A DNA stretch of 64,000 bases from Reticulitermes lucifugus (taxonomy: Eukaryota > Arthropoda > Insecta > Blattodea > Rhinotermitidae). This document shows, one piece after another, positions 11,287-22,885 of the stretch. The position numbers and the translations under genes were made by a program. Position 1 is the stretch's first letter. Every line of letters begins with the position of its first letter. Under the pieces are notes generated by a model. That model saw nothing but the letters and a program-made list of their open reading frames with translations. It searched no databases and was not told where the DNA came from. The stretch lies in assembly GCA_026260175.1 (NCBI GenBank), contig JAKCWW010000117.1, positions 88,200-152,199 on the forward strand. Reading direction: 5' to 3'.

Positions 11287-11520
11287 AACGATTCAGTGAT
11301 TGCCGATCCCAGTGGCCGTGCGGTCTAAGGCGTGGGTCTGCGGCCGCTCGCTTACTAGGNNNNNNNNNNNNNNNNNNNNNNNNNNNNNNNNNNNNNNNNN
11401 NNNNNNNNNNNNNNNNNNNNNNNNNNNNNNNNNGTGTGATCGTGAAGCGTCTTAAAATGACGAGGCCTAGGCCCCCTAAGGGCTGTCGAGCCATAGGAAA
11501 AAAGAAACGATTCAGTGATT
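11287..11520 (+). mobile_element. SINE family A with 15-bp target duplication, interrupted by an assembly gap
   Basis: The element starts at 11302 with GCCGATCCCAGTGGCCGTGC, has the family A head TCTAAGGCGTGGGTCTGCGG, and resumes after the gap with GTGTGATCGTGAAGCG. It ends in GGAAAAAAG. It is flanked by a perfect 15-bp direct repeat AACGATTCAGTGATT at 11287-11301 and 11506-11520, a classic target-site duplication that marks a fairly recent insertion. The family A copy near 3 kb predicts about 120 bases where 74 Ns stand. Confidence 0.92.
11360..11433. other. Assembly gap, 74 N
   Basis: A run of N lies wholly inside the SINE A copy; box B and the middle of the body are missing. Confidence 1.
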
Positions 11521-11569
11521 AAGGATAACTCCTTCTGTCGGAAATAACTAAACATTTGTCTCTCCACCT

Positions 11570-11615
11570 TTTCACCTGAGGACGGAAACAGGTCCGGTTC
11601 CGGAAATGCTGTTGT
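11570..11615 (+). other. Decayed hammerhead-like motif
   Basis: CTGAGGA (11576-11582) plus one C, then GGAAAC, a short loop and GGTTCC, then GGAAATG. The order fits the other motifs, but there is an extra G before GAAA and I find no stem I partner. Confidence 0.3.
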
Positions 11616-13621
11616 CTCGTTATGAATATGAGACCCTGGGCAAAGCCCGGTAACATCACACTCTAAAAACGAGAATGTATTGGAAGAACATAAAATTATG
11701 TATTTATCTCAAAATGCAAGAAAGGAAAGATTTAATTAATAAAGTTAAATTGTTTTGTTTCCCACGTTTACATCATTATATTACTATTACAATACTCAAT
11801 AATTTTGAGCAAGATTTTGACTAAATTAAAGGAAAATTGTAATTTATGGCGGGTATATATATTATGCATCTCTTATTTTTGGCTTCTAGATTCTTTTGTT
11901 ATATACCCACCCTCACCCTCACAGCATAAACCAACCCCCTTCCCCCAGAGCAATATTTAATTTCTTAGAAAATTTTCTGTTATATGAATGTCTTGAAAAA
12001 TTTAGACGTCATGAATAATCTAAAATTATCTCCAGCGACAGTATCGTAAATCGTATCCGTGACATTAATTATCTTCGAACAGGCGAACACACAGGGCGTG
12101 GTTACAGCTTTCAGTTCTTTTCCAGTTACCAGCGAAAGAGACCGTGATACTCTCCGGTAATAGAAATGAAGGCTCAATAGATTAGTAGTAAAACTTTTCA
12201 CTGGGCATGATCCTGAACCACTTAATTCAAGTCTATATCATTCCACTCCTCGATGATTATTTACGTCATACCATTACCTCGTTAAATAAAGTAGTGTTTT
12301 CAAAGAAGTCTCCTCACAAATCTCGGTTTCAATTTATTGTTCTCTCCCACGCCATACATATTAAGGTTTTGCACCATAAAAGCTCTCTGTTTGTGGAATT
12401 TAAGTTTCTTATGGCGGTGAATGTGGGACTCTGTTGTCATGTAACAATCTAAAGGGGGAGGCAGCAGATTCCCCCGAAACCAGGGCAAATTTCTACCACA
12501 CAACACGGTACCACATCCCAGAAAACAGTATGTTTAAAGTTCTATAGTACATCTGACAGGCGGACGGTCCAACTTTGGCTGTGTTCCCAGCTACTCAACC
12601 TAGGCGAAAGAAGATTTTCCTGAGTTTCATGAGCCGAATTCCATGACATTGTGTTTAAATGGGCCATGACGATCTTTCAAATATTCATCTGCTCACTATA
12701 TAGGTTACGCAAATGTTATTAGATATTATAACTTTCTGTAGTTGAAACAGCATTATTAAATACGAAATCTCCAATATGTAGCACATTATAACCTTTCTGA
12801 TTGGCCTACACTAATGTACTATGGAGGCAAAAGTGTCATGAAAATTAAAACATTACGATTAAGGAAAATATTGACTCAAATGTAAACAATATTTACGTCA
12901 AAATGAACTCCAGAGCCAAAGTAATAGATATAAATCCTCATAATGCTGCATTAAACTTTGTTGATGTTGCTTTATTACAAACAAAGGCAGTGTAGAGATC
13001 AGTGTTCTTACGAGTACATGTGTCCGATACTGTCAGAGTTTAACTGTGGCTCTTCATTGGTACCTGGTCCCTCGTAGTTAATTCTGGAACTGTACCGTGA
13101 AAGCCGTTATACAGTTCATCGTACCCAATAATTCATCGAATGGTTTTGTTTGGAGTTCCATTTCTAAGCCTGTTTTACACGTGTCAATAAGACAAGTTAC
13201 CACAACTGATATGACAGAAGGTTAACATTTCAATTGTAACAAAGAACACGAGCTGAGCCGTGAGTCCTTGTTCCAGGAGCAGTTTACTAGTTTCTTCCAA
13301 ATCGCATGATTGTACCTAACAAAACTGAAGTGCCCCCACATCCATCATGTATCACTTAAATTACAGAAATAGATTTTAAAATTATCTTTCGCTTTGTTGT
13401 TTAATTATATATTTTGACAGAAATACCTATTTGGAAATGCGCATGTTGATTCTGAGGTAAAGACACATTAAAAAGCAGAGATTTAAATTTTATGAAGTGA
13501 TGGCAATGCCTCTGTTGAATTGAACCTATGAAGTTAGAAAGTAAGTGAGAGTATTCAGCAGAAGAGTGGCTGAATTACCCTCCTAGAATTTAAAAGAAAT
13601 GTGAAATACGTAATCATATAA
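11616..13621. other. Unassigned AT-rich stretch
   Basis: The only structure noticed is a pair of inverted 11-mers (GGCGGGTATAT at about 11848 and ATATACCCACC near 11900). No exon or known repeat is seen. Confidence 0.45.
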
Positions 13622-13840
13622 GAGGTAAAGTTTCTCCTGTCTAAGCTATGAAAACATATATGGGGAGTAGACATATATATCGCCACTCATTCTTAACGTC
13701 GGCATTAGATGGAGGTGAGTGGTTAACTTCACGCTCTGGCCGCTTTACCCTCTGGAAATGGTCGGGGTACCCATTGAATAGGAGAATGGTTTGGCTCCAG
13801 AACCGGTCTTGGCTTTTCTAGAAAATAGAAAATTATTGTG
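13622..13840 (-). mobile_element. SINE family B body, minus strand
   Basis: Starts AGAGGTAAAGTTTCTCCTGT (the family's 3' end on the plus strand) and carries GGCATTAGATGGAGGTGAGT and GGGGTACCCATTGAATAGGA, both diagnostic. The tRNA-like head is not adjacent; a matching head lies at 14407-14485, as if about 550 bp had been inserted into the SINE. Confidence 0.75.
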
Positions 13841-14406
13841 GCGTCCACTGGATTTTTTTTTTAAACCACTTGTCCTTTATTTTCGATTTCCAATACAGGT
13901 TACTTGTACCATATTTCATACTGACATATAGCCTTCACCTATCGTAATGCTGTATCTACTTATGCATTGCATCCGTCAACTGAAGGGAACAGGTTAAAAA
14001 CCACTTGCTCAATTCGTTGTCTAACTATATGTACATAATTTTATGAAAGAAAACTTAAACTAATAATGCGATTGTTGTGGTATACCACTTTCAGTCTATG
14101 GGGGTCTCTCTTCCGTGTTTATGTTGAATCGTGATATTACCACGTGTCTGACTGCGTCGGTGGTAATGATGCGTGTCCACATACAACTTGTAACTATATG
14201 AACGGCACTATGCTTAGAGTATCCTCTGCTTCAACTAATAATCTATGACGTCCAGATAATTTCCGTCTTTTGAACGTGGATCTACGATTGTATTCTTTCC
14301 AACGCGCGCGTTTAAAAAAATCAAGGAAATCCTGTAGGGTCACCGACTGATTGTCGTATACGTATCCCAGCATGTGTCCAATCATCCATATTGTCGCATT
14401 CTGCCT
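13841..14406. other. Sequence separating the two halves of a SINE B copy
   Basis: About 550 bp between the SINE body and its head. TATTGTGGC (13834-13842) and TATTGTCGC (14389-14397) flank it as an imperfect 9-bp direct repeat, a possible target duplication. I recognise no transposase, terminal inverted repeat or pol III box inside, so its class is unknown. Confidence 0.4.
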
Positions 14407-14485
14407 TTGGGGAAGATTTCGAACCCAGACCGTCCCGCCCGTGACGTTTTCGCTGTACCGACTACGCTACACCAGCTCCCCTTCG
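14407..14485 (-). mobile_element. SINE family B head (tRNA-like), minus strand
   Basis: On the minus strand the head GGGGAGCTGGTGTAGCGTAG contains box A TAGCGTAGTCGG and box B GGGTTCGAAATC. It begins exactly like the heads at 50.4 and 51.5 kb. It would not fold as a functional tRNA. Confidence 0.75.
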
Positions 14486-14904
14486 TAATAAATTAAATAA
14501 CCATAATCTCAGCAAGGACACAGAAAACGAAAGAAGGGCTTGTATGAAGAGATTTTAAGAATGGAAGAAAAATTCTACTAATGATATAAGCAAAGTGCAA
14601 ACCGTAAGACCCGAGACAAGGTGGAAAGATAAATTTAAGTGAAGGCGGAGGAGAACGGGAGGCCTAATGTTTGAAACAGAAGCAGAATAAGAAGATACAA
14701 ACGTACTAATAATTACGGCAAAGTACGTTATAGGCATATGGACACTGGTATTCAAATATCAAAATGAAATAAGGAGCTTCAAAATTTGTACGCATCGCAA
14801 AATATTACCATGATGAACTCAAGGAGGATGGAATGGGAGGGACAAGTATAGTATCGTACAGACGATAAATACATACAAGATTTTAATGGAGAAACTTGCA
14901 GGGA

Positions 14905-15165
14905 AGGGCAGCAAAGATAGCGAAGTCAGTATTTCAGGTAGGCTACGTACTGGACGATGAAGGGTTCGAATTCCGTATGGGGAAAGAAATTTTCTAGACA
15001 GGGTCTGGGACCCACCCATCCTCCTATTCAATGAGTAATTGGATTCTTTCAGGGAATAAAACGACCGGGGATTGAAGCTGACCACTCACCTCCATCTTGT
15101 GTCGAGGTTAAAAATGAGTGGACCTAGACCACTCCTCGCGCTACACGCCTTCCCACCACTTTAAC
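14905..15165 (+). mobile_element. SINE family B, + strand
   Basis: The head GATAGCGAAGTCAG with box B GGGTTCGAATTCCG is followed by GGGACCCACCCATCCTCCTA, then ACCACTCACCTCCATCTTGT and CGCGCTACACGCCTTCCC. The TTTACC end is replaced by TTTAACTTTTTG. Confidence 0.75.
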
Positions 15166-15361
15166 TTTTTGCTTGTAGAGAAGTGTCGAATAGGAAAATT
15201 TAGGCTTAGCTGGAAAGTTAATCTTAACACCTAACCTTACCCTCGCAGGCCCTGTGGCTACCAATGTGTTCATTAATTTTTCACGTGTTTTTTGCTGATT
15301 GAAAGTGGCATTTTGATTTCAGACTTGAATATAATTACAGACAAGTGTGATAGGTTTAAAT

Positions 15362-15441
15362 CAGTGTTTCCCAACCTCAGTTCGCGACCCAAATCAGGGT
15401 TGCGTGGGGTCTGACGTAGGGTCGCGAGAGGGTTTTTTGGA
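15362..15441 (+). mobile_element. hAT-type terminus
   Basis: CAGTGTTTCCCAACCTCAG matches the widespread hAT terminal inverted repeat pattern CAGTGTTTCCCAACCT. The subterminal CGCGACCC...GGGTTGCG and GGGTCGCGAG repeats, also typical, follow. The opposite end was not found within the next kilobase, so this is a solo end or a strongly decayed copy. Confidence 0.55.
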
Positions 15442-16006
15442 GAACTCGATAATTATAAAAATATATATAAAAATTTGTCTAAATTCAAACAAAATGATCG
15501 AGAAAATGTGATTATTGAATCTGTGTTTATTAATTATAAACATACTTAACTTAATTATTAACCTTACATGTGAGTCATGCATTATTGAATTTGACTGAAT
15601 ATAAAAACGTAACTTTTAAATTTTTAAATGCTTTTAACTTTAAGTTGTACGTTAATTTTAACAAACCTTCCGTCTTTATTTCTTTTGTATTGTTACTGTT
15701 GTTACATTTTGTTCTTCGCAAAAAATTATTACTAACCTACAGATTCCGTATATATTAACTTTGTCGCACATCACTTCAAAATCAACAACTTCACCATGTT
15801 TGCCACGTCTAGCCATGCGCAACTCCAATGTTCCATTATTTGTCCCCTTCAAACGGAGAGTTAAAGGAAGATCCAAACAGTCTCCATGTTTTTGTTGTAA
15901 ATTGTATACAAATCGTACTACCTTAAGAAAGACTGCACATTCTTCCAAATTTTATTACCGTTTATCTTTTCAGGATATACAAATAAGGGATGCGAGTATA
16001 ACTTTC
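15442..16006. other. AT-rich stretch after the hAT terminus
   Basis: Two opposed ORFs (15676-15948 minus, 90 codons; 15761-16195 plus, 144 codons) overlap each other. Neither shows a domain I recognise. Confidence 0.35.
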
Positions 16007-16022
16007 ACACACACACACACAC
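16007..16022. repeat. (CA)n microsatellite
   Basis: About eight CA units stand 18 bp before a perfect hairpin. Confidence 0.9.
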
Positions 16023-16040
16023 AAATGTTCACACATAGAG

Positions 16041-16082
16041 AAATATTTTCCCGTTGGAGTTTCTTCCAACGGGAAAATATTT
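16041..16082. repeat. Perfect 18-bp-arm hairpin
   Basis: AAATATTTTCCCGTTGGA (16041-16058) and its exact reverse complement (16065-16082) are separated by 6 bp. No poly-T tract typical of a terminator is present, and insects do not use such terminators. It is most simply a tiny foldback repeat. Confidence 0.9.
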
Positions 16083-16884
16083 ATACCCAGTTTCGTGAAA
16101 ATCGTACAAATGGTTTAAATGTTGCAATGGAGGGGCAAACAGGCACACAGAAAAAGTACAGTAATCTCAAAAGCCGACTTAATTCCTTTCTGTGAAAGAA
16201 TCTGGGCTAAAAATTTCGAATTGTTTTATATCTGTCAAATACTTACAGAGGCTTAAGGATTCTTTTGTTTGGTTAACTATATACTCCATTGTAAGCACAT
16301 GATGCATACATTTGAAAAGAGACCTGAATGTAATTAGAGTTTCTACGTATTAATAAACAGTAGGGAGTTTTTATTTAGGACTTTATGCTTTCCAGAACGA
16401 GATATAGTGTACCTTCAGGATTTTGAACTTTAATTAACTGCGTTTTATTCATTTGTCTGGTGAAAGCAAACGTGAGCTTCAGAGTGACGTATGAATTTTA
16501 AGGTTCATCCAGATGTTTAACTCATAATAAGTACTTTTAAAAGCTGCCTATATAAATATTTCAACAAAATTAATTTGTTAGTTTTACTTCAGTTAGAAAA
16601 TAACTGAATAATGTGTACCACACTTTGGGGTAAAAGACCAAAACAACACGTGGTACAAATGTGAGTGTTTAGATGAGATGCAGTTATATTTGAACCAAAG
16701 GCAAATACGTCTCATTTTCCGTGGGCGCCTGAACTAAGAATATATTTGTGGAACAGTTGTCTTAGAAATACAATTTCCCTCTTAACTCCTACAGGTACCA
16801 TCTGTCTTACTGGCGTCTATAACAAAAAAAAAATCCTTCCAGCTTCCATACACAAATTTACAGTGTGTTATTAAAAACGTAAAT
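16083..16884. other. Unassigned stretch
   Basis: AT-rich; I see no exon or repeat boundary. Confidence 0.45.
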
Positions 16885-17152
16885 TTCGCCCTAGAAGAGG
16901 CCACGAAGGCCCAGAAGGGGAGTAGAGGTGTCGCTGTACTCTTTCTTTAACCTCGGCGCTAGATGGGGTTTGGTGGTTAACGCCACACCCCGACCGGGGA
17001 TAACGGGGTACCCATTGTATAGAAGGCTGGGTGGGTCCCAGGGCCAGTCTGGACGGGTGCGAAAAATCTCGCCTCTACCGGGTTTCGATCTCCGAACCGT
17101 CCAGCTATTAGCGAGTTGCTATGCAGAATACGCTATCCCGGCCACCTGTTGT
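16885..17152 (-). mobile_element. SINE family B, nearly complete, minus strand
   Basis: Runs from AAGAGGCCACGAAGGCCCAG through GGCGCTAGATGGGGTTTGGT, GGGGTACCCATTGTATAGAA and GGGTCCCAGGGCCAGTCTGG to the head, where the minus strand reads GGCCGGGATAGCG. Box B is GATCGAAACCC. It gives the uninterrupted sequence used here to judge the gapped copy near 51.4 kb. Confidence 0.85.
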
Positions 17153-17923
17153 ATTATTTAAAGTGCTTAAATGTGAAAAGGCGAATATAAAAGTACGTGC
17201 AAATAACTCCATGAAGGAAAGCCCTACTTCAGCCCGCCTCTACTTCTTTAAGATACGCCAGATAAATCTATTCGATACCCTGTCAAACATTTTACACATT
17301 ATTTTTCAAAGTATATTTTAATATTATCTTCCTTTATACGTCCTTCTGTCCAAAGTCTTTACCATCCTTTCGGTTTTGCCGATTCAAATTTCGTATGCAC
17401 GGCTCATCCGACATGCGTGACGCAATTTTACCCATCTCATCTTTTCTTTACTTCATGACGCTAACAATACTCGGTGCAAAAGATAAATTATGAAACCCTT
17501 CATTCAGGAACTTCCTCGCTTATATTAACACTTTCATTAATTCAGGTCAAATGTTTCTCAGCTTTATTATAATATAGGATTGTGTGACAAAGAATTTGAG
17601 TTGATCACCTTCACTTGAACGGAAGGAAAGTACGTTGGTAAGACCTAACCTGGGAATCACCTCTTTTGGATTATAAATCTAAATAAAATAAAATTTTAGT
17701 AAAATAAGTTTTTAACGTGTATGAGGTACGATAAAATAGTTTCACGACTGATAGCTAGATGAAAATGCTGCTAGCACAAAATTAAACCCCTAACTGTACA
17801 AGAGTAGAGTCTGCCGAGTCATTTTCTGCTGGGACTAAAGTTGTAATACTTGTGATTGGTGATCAAATTCCTGTTAAGTACAAACGCTTGTTTTTACATT
17901 TGCAATTTTGGCGTACTTATAAA
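17153..17923. other. Unassigned stretch before a mariner copy
   Basis: The mariner terminal inverted repeat should lie in the last 100-200 bp. I could not find a matched pair with the sequence after 18962. Confidence 0.45.
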
Positions 17924-18962
17924 ATGGCATACTTGAAGGAACAGCGTGTCTGAATCAACCTTTGCTTTAAAACTGGGGAAAGATTCACAGAAAAATTCCG
18001 AAAATACCTTTTGGAGAGCAGATAATTGGAAAACAGCGAGTTTTCGAGTAGTCTTCAAGTTCAAAAGCGGTGTGATCTCTGTTGAAGATGTCGAACGCTA
18101 AGGACGTCCACTGGCGAGCAAAACAGATCAAAATTTGGATCGCGTAAAAGAACTTTTATTCGACGACAGAAGAATCACAATCCTAAAGCTGCTAACGAGT
18201 TGGAAATTTCATTTGTGTCATTTCAGAGAAATTTTAAGGATAAACTGTACATGCGTTGGCGTGTCGCGAAATTCGTGACCCACCTGCTGGGTGAGGAGCG
18301 GAAATAGGGTCCTTATCAACAAGTGTCAGGACATTCAAAACAGCCTTGAAAGGGACTCAAAATTTCTGTCAAAGATAATCACAGGTATGAGACGTGGGCT
18401 TACCGGTACGAACCAGGAAAGGAGCAACAGTCGTTTAAGCGGTAGAGAACGCTACAAAACAGACAAGGCAATTTCCTTCAAACGCGAAAAGCATGCTCAT
18501 TTTTTGACACTCGCGAAGATTTGAATTACGAATTTTTTCTTTAAGGACAAACTGTAAACCAGAATTAAAACACTGACAACGTACGGAGTCTGAGGAAAAA
18601 TGTGCGGTAAGGACGACCTGAAAAGTGGAATCGGGGGGAATTTTTTTCCACCATAGCAAACCACCTCCTCACTCTGCTTTGTTCCTGATTGAATTCCTGG
18701 CTAAAAACAAAGTGACTGTCCTTCCACACCATCCGTACTCACCAGATTTAGCGCCGTGTGAATTTGTTCCTATTCAAAAGATCAAGAGAGAGTTAAAGGG
18801 AAGTATATATAGTGATATCACCATGAATCAAGTACAATTGTGGAATGTATTAGCCACGTTTCAAACAATGTATTCAGAAAACGTTTCGAACTATGGCGTG
18901 ATGGCTGGTCTCATTGTATGACGTCCAAAGGAGACTACTTTAAAGGGTGCTACATTGATTAG
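17924..18962 (+). pseudogene. Mariner transposase pseudogene (DD34D type), full length but broken
   Basis: The start MAYLKEQRV and INLCFKLGK match the mariner N-terminus 'MAYLKEQRVCIKFCFKLGKT'. A stop replaces the next codon after RV. GRPLASKTDQNLDRVKELL and DRRITI follow (linker and second helix-turn-helix). LERDSKFLSKIITG leads into the first catalytic Asp motif ITGDETW, which a single-base loss shifts out of frame near 18384. The second Asp motif HHDNAPAH reads HHSKPPPH, so that Asp is gone. FLAKNKVTVLPHHPYSPDLAPCEF keeps the third catalytic region, and GDYFKGCYID ends the ORF at 18962 after another frame change. The family's usual length is about 345 codons and the span fits. Inactive. 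The terminal inverted repeats are not identified. Confidence 0.9.
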
Positions 18963-20679
18963 AAGGTAAGGGTTGTTATGGAGAAATAAATTCAGCCCGG
19001 AAAATGTTTGATCGCACCAAATATGGTCTCACGTAGGTCCGTCGGTGGCAATAATTAGACTTCATCATGTTTTTCCAGGTACTTTTGTCGAGTAACAGCG
19101 TCTGATACGGAATCGATATGGAGAAAACTCTTCATGGCAGACCTAATTAAAGTTAGTTTCTTTCATTTTCAGGGAATTCTTTACGCGTGCCTAAACGAAC
19201 TGTGACCGGATTCCAGTTACGTAACTGGGACACGTTTTTGCTATGTGAATTCACTCGATGTCTCGATTATGCATTCTTTCATGTCTATGAAATATCTCAA
19301 TAAAAATACAAAGATAATTTTCGTACAGACATCTCTGAGTACGTTTGCAAAAGTTATGTTTTTTGCTGTTTTTCTTCTGAGTACTCTCAAGTAACAGCGT
19401 CCAACTATGTGACCGATGGATGGAATTCGGTAGGATGGACCAGGTTTTCGCTTCCTTTTAATCTGGTTCATTTTCAGAGTTACTTGATATCACCGCGCGT
19501 ATGAAATTTTATGCAAATATTTCGTGTATCTAAGGCATATTACGTCTCCCCTCCACCCCCCGTGTTTCTTCCTAGCCTTTAAATAATTACATTATAAATA
19601 TCGTTTTATTATTGCGTTTTTACTTTTTAAACACAATTCCAAAATTCTATTTCATGAAATGGAACCGAAGGAGTAAACGCATTGTACTTTACTGAAAATA
19701 CAGTTATATAATTCCCAGGGAAATACTGCCCTTGTGGTGCCGGATATCATACGGGATGTTGATGAATATCTAAGTGCTTCGACTACAATTTACATTTGAA
19801 TCTCTGTTTGTGATTATTATTCCACTATGGCCAGCGTGTCCTATTCAAATGTTAATCTCGGTGTCAAGACCTAAAATTCGATGATGACAGTAATAAAGCT
19901 TATCTGCATATAATAGACTAACCCTTGTTTCGTTCCGTCTTGACAGTAGTTTAGACAGTTTCTGCCCCCCCCTTATATAAAGGGTGGTTGTTTCTACATC
20001 TGTGATTGGCCGTGCGAAGAGAGCATCTGTCTGATTTCAGAAGTGTAATAAATGACAGTGCCTGAACGGTGGTTCAAGTAATGAAAAGAGATTAAAAGCA
20101 CGTAAATCATAAAAGACAGGTATAAAGCTACGAACAAGTCTTTACGAGAAGAACTTACGACTCTAACATATATTGCGCGCCTCTAAGAAAGGGTCAACAT
20201 AACTGAATAATTTAGTAACCTAGTTTCGTGCATAATTTCCACTAGAAGTGATTCTGACTACATCTCATTCCTTAAATAATAATTCAAATTTTCGCTTCAA
20301 CGCCATGTAACTCTTAACTTACCAATTGATTTCTATGAAATCTGTATATATCCCATAAACTATCTCCATACACAACTTTCACTATATTGTTTCCAGAGCC
20401 TCATTATATGTGGCCGGCATTCCGAAAGCTAAATGTGTAGGCCTATTTCACGTGGCAGAATTTATGTCTTTTTTAATATGCCCATGTAGTACCAAATACA
20501 GAAAGTTTAAAAATAAGGTAAACAACATTCTGATTGCCAAGAACTTCATTCTGACTTTCATGTCTACATGGCATGTGGGTATCAGATGGTACACATCAGA
20601 CCACCACATTATCACCATTGACGTTTAAGCATTAGTCCTACAGTGTCACGTAGGCTTTATCCCAGTACTGAAGGAATCG
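18963..20679. other. Unassigned stretch with a diverged internal repeat
   Basis: AGTAACAGCGTC occurs at 19091-19102 and again at 19390-19401, each followed after some distance by TTTCATTTTCAG-like sequence, so part of the stretch may be an old duplication. No exon is seen. Confidence 0.4.
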
Positions 20680-20925
20680 GTCTCGATCTCGTGCCCAGTG
20701 ATTTCCATCTCTTTGGACCCCTTGGGAAGCACGTCAGTGGAAAGCGATTTTAACAGAAGCCGAAGTGAAGCAGGCTGTCAGCTCCTGGCTACAAACACTT
20801 GACGCCAATTTCTTTTACGCCCGTTAACAAGCCACGGTGGAACAAGTGCTTAAATATCAATATCGATTACGTGGATGTATGATGTGTACAACCTGTTATT
20901 CATACGGCATATATACATCGAAGAC
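20680..20925 (+). pseudogene. Mariner transposase C-terminal fragment
   Basis: DLVPSDFHLFGPLGKHVSG is the third catalytic Asp region and the block after it in SETMAR-type mariners. AEVKQAVSSWLQTLDANFFY continues in another frame, and RWNKCLNINIDYV in a third. At least two frameshifts and one stop separate the blocks. Upstream there is no transposase, so the copy is 5'-truncated. A different N-terminal piece of the same type lies inverted at 21450-21646. Confidence 0.85.
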
Positions 20926-21449
20926 AGATTAAAGTTCTTGGCATCAGAGTGCTTGTTACCCTATCAAACATTTTTATTGTGATGGAAGAACAACTTATCG
21001 CAATATTATATAGCGATAGCTGCTTCTAACAGCGCTATCACCATACCTACGTACTCACGTTTATAGATAAAGGAAAGATTACAGAGAATTTCTTCAATAT
21101 GTGATTTATTGTGATACTGTGGGACGGCTTGGTTATAAGTAAAAGAGGGAAAATATAGTCTTAGACATTGACGACAGAAAAAATATTTCCAAGAGAGGAG
21201 ATATATTTCAGGCAGTGTGACACTGGGCCCAAAAAGTTGTATTTTGTGTTTTGAGGCAGGCTTCTACGTGTAATACGGTGGTAAGGCCCTTCTTTCCGTT
21301 GAATTATTTACATGAATAGCATAAAACAAAAGCATAATCGAGGTATCGTACCTTACATCCGCATATTTTATATCCGGAAGTACTTAAGAGGTTTAATTTT
21401 AGTAATTTCTTTTAATTTTAATATTTCTTTTTTAATTTTAATATTAGAC
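20926..21449. other. Stretch between two mariner fragments
   Basis: No transposase similarity is seen in either strand. The end near 21400-21449 is a run of AATTTTAATATTTCTTTT-like sequence. Confidence 0.4.
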
Positions 21450-21646
21450 ATACCCGTTGGTATGTAGTGCAAAAGTCCTTCTCGAAATGATTTCGCCCAA
21501 CTGAACACCCTTAGCTGTGACCAACATTCATCCCCAAACTGTGCTTGAAGCCTGGTAAAGGTTTCAGAAGGAATGACACCATCCTTCTTGAGAAATTTGA
21601 TAATTATACGCTGCGCAACACTGCTGGGTACTGCTTGCACTGCCAT
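21450..21646 (-). pseudogene. Mariner transposase N-terminal fragment, minus strand
   Basis: MAVQAVPSSVAQRIIIKFL, then IPSETFTRLQAQFGDECWSQ, then RVFSWAKSFREG: this is the first helix-turn-helix of SETMAR-like mariners, about 55 residues, with no stop. After FREG the similarity ends in low-complexity AT sequence, although the frame stays open to 21368. The DNA-binding half and the catalytic domain are absent. Confidence 0.85.
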
Positions 21647-22727
21647 CTTGATTGCACCTTATGGTTGAGGTGCAGAGGGACCCGACTAGTGTGGGTTGCA
21701 AGTTTAAACATGTCATAACTTATCAGCGCATGCGCGTTCATGCACGTTGATTTGTACTCGAAAGGGAACTAAATTCTCGTTTAAATTTGAACGGCCTACG
21801 TATATTTTACTCTTATCAATAGTACAGCTACAACCGACACACGCACCTGCAACACGTAATCAGGCTACCGGCTTCAGCTTCAAGGAACCATACTCAGGCC
21901 TATGACAGAAAACTATGAAAATCAAACTCCATGCATTTTGTAAGAGGAAAAGTGCCCCCTTTTTTACAATTACATATATAGAATTATATCAATATATAAA
22001 AATGTGCTGCCTAAGAGAAGTGTGTATTAAAATGTAAATGTAAAAGATGTAAAATATAAAAACACATAAGTATAAAAATATGATTATAAAAAATTGAGTC
22101 ACACCGTAAGATCTGGACGTATGTGCGGCAGTACTAGTGTAAAAAAGCAGTGTCATTATTGTACATTATATGTGGATTTTCGTGCGCCCGGATAAATTAG
22201 TACTTAAGGTAGGTCGCTTGTATACACAATTTTCTTGCACTCCTGGTATTTTATGTAGTATAAACGCATGTACGAAAAACTGTTTTTTTTATATTTTTTG
22301 TGGGGATACTTTACAGGAGTTTGCATATTAGGCATGTATTTTCACTGGTTTTTTGTGTTGCTTTAACAGTACTGCCTTATTTACTTAAAAGAAGTTCGGT
22401 AGAGAAAGTATGCACTACCACATGTTAATGTGTTTCAATAAAAGCCCGATTTCTACTTTCCAAGAACCTGAAATTCAAAGTTTACATTCATACATAAAAC
22501 GACTAGTTTTAGACAATACCTTAAATATAGATCCAAGTAAGATATACATTATATATTTTACATATTCTTCGAGTGTATTCAAAAGAAATAGAAACAAAAA
22601 TTTCTTGGCTTCACATACCCTAGATTTTTATTTGAAATGAACGTGGAATAAACGATGTTTCTTAAGTTTATTTAAGGAGCTCTCTGTTTTTGACGTTAAA
22701 GCGCTTTTAATGATAATGTGAGCAGTG
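21647..22727. other. Unassigned AT-rich stretch
   Basis: The first 100 bp are presumably the 5' end of the mariner copy. The rest shows nothing recognisable. Confidence 0.4.
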
Positions 22728-22885
22728 GATGATGAATTGAAAAGGAAGTATGATGAAGCAAGCTGGCCTAATTTAAGGTATTACTCGCATTTGCTTGGAA
22801 AAGATTTGTAAAACCATGAAACATGGATAATCTCTCTCCGAACCGGGGATTGAATCCGAAACTTCTAGGAATTTTTACCACTAAA
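22728..22885 (-). mobile_element. SINE family D, minus strand, decayed
   Basis: GATGATGAATTGAAAAGGAA, CTAATTTAAGGTATTACTCG and CATTTGCTTGGAAAAGATTT follow the 3' body of a SINE common in arthropods (GATGAATTGGAAGGATTTGG...TTAATTAAGGTAC...GCATTTGCCTGG). On the minus strand a box B-like GGATTCAATCCCCGG lies at about 22843-22857. Confidence 0.65.

Noticed and set aside
15676-16195. Two opposed ORFs as genes
   Set aside because: They overlap in antisense, have no recognised motif, and the plus frame runs through a (CA)n tract and a hairpin.
16928-17161. 77-codon ORF
   Set aside because: Lies within a SINE B copy.
19081-19471. Duplicated exon pair
   Set aside because: The shared words are short, and neither copy has an open frame bounded by splice sites.
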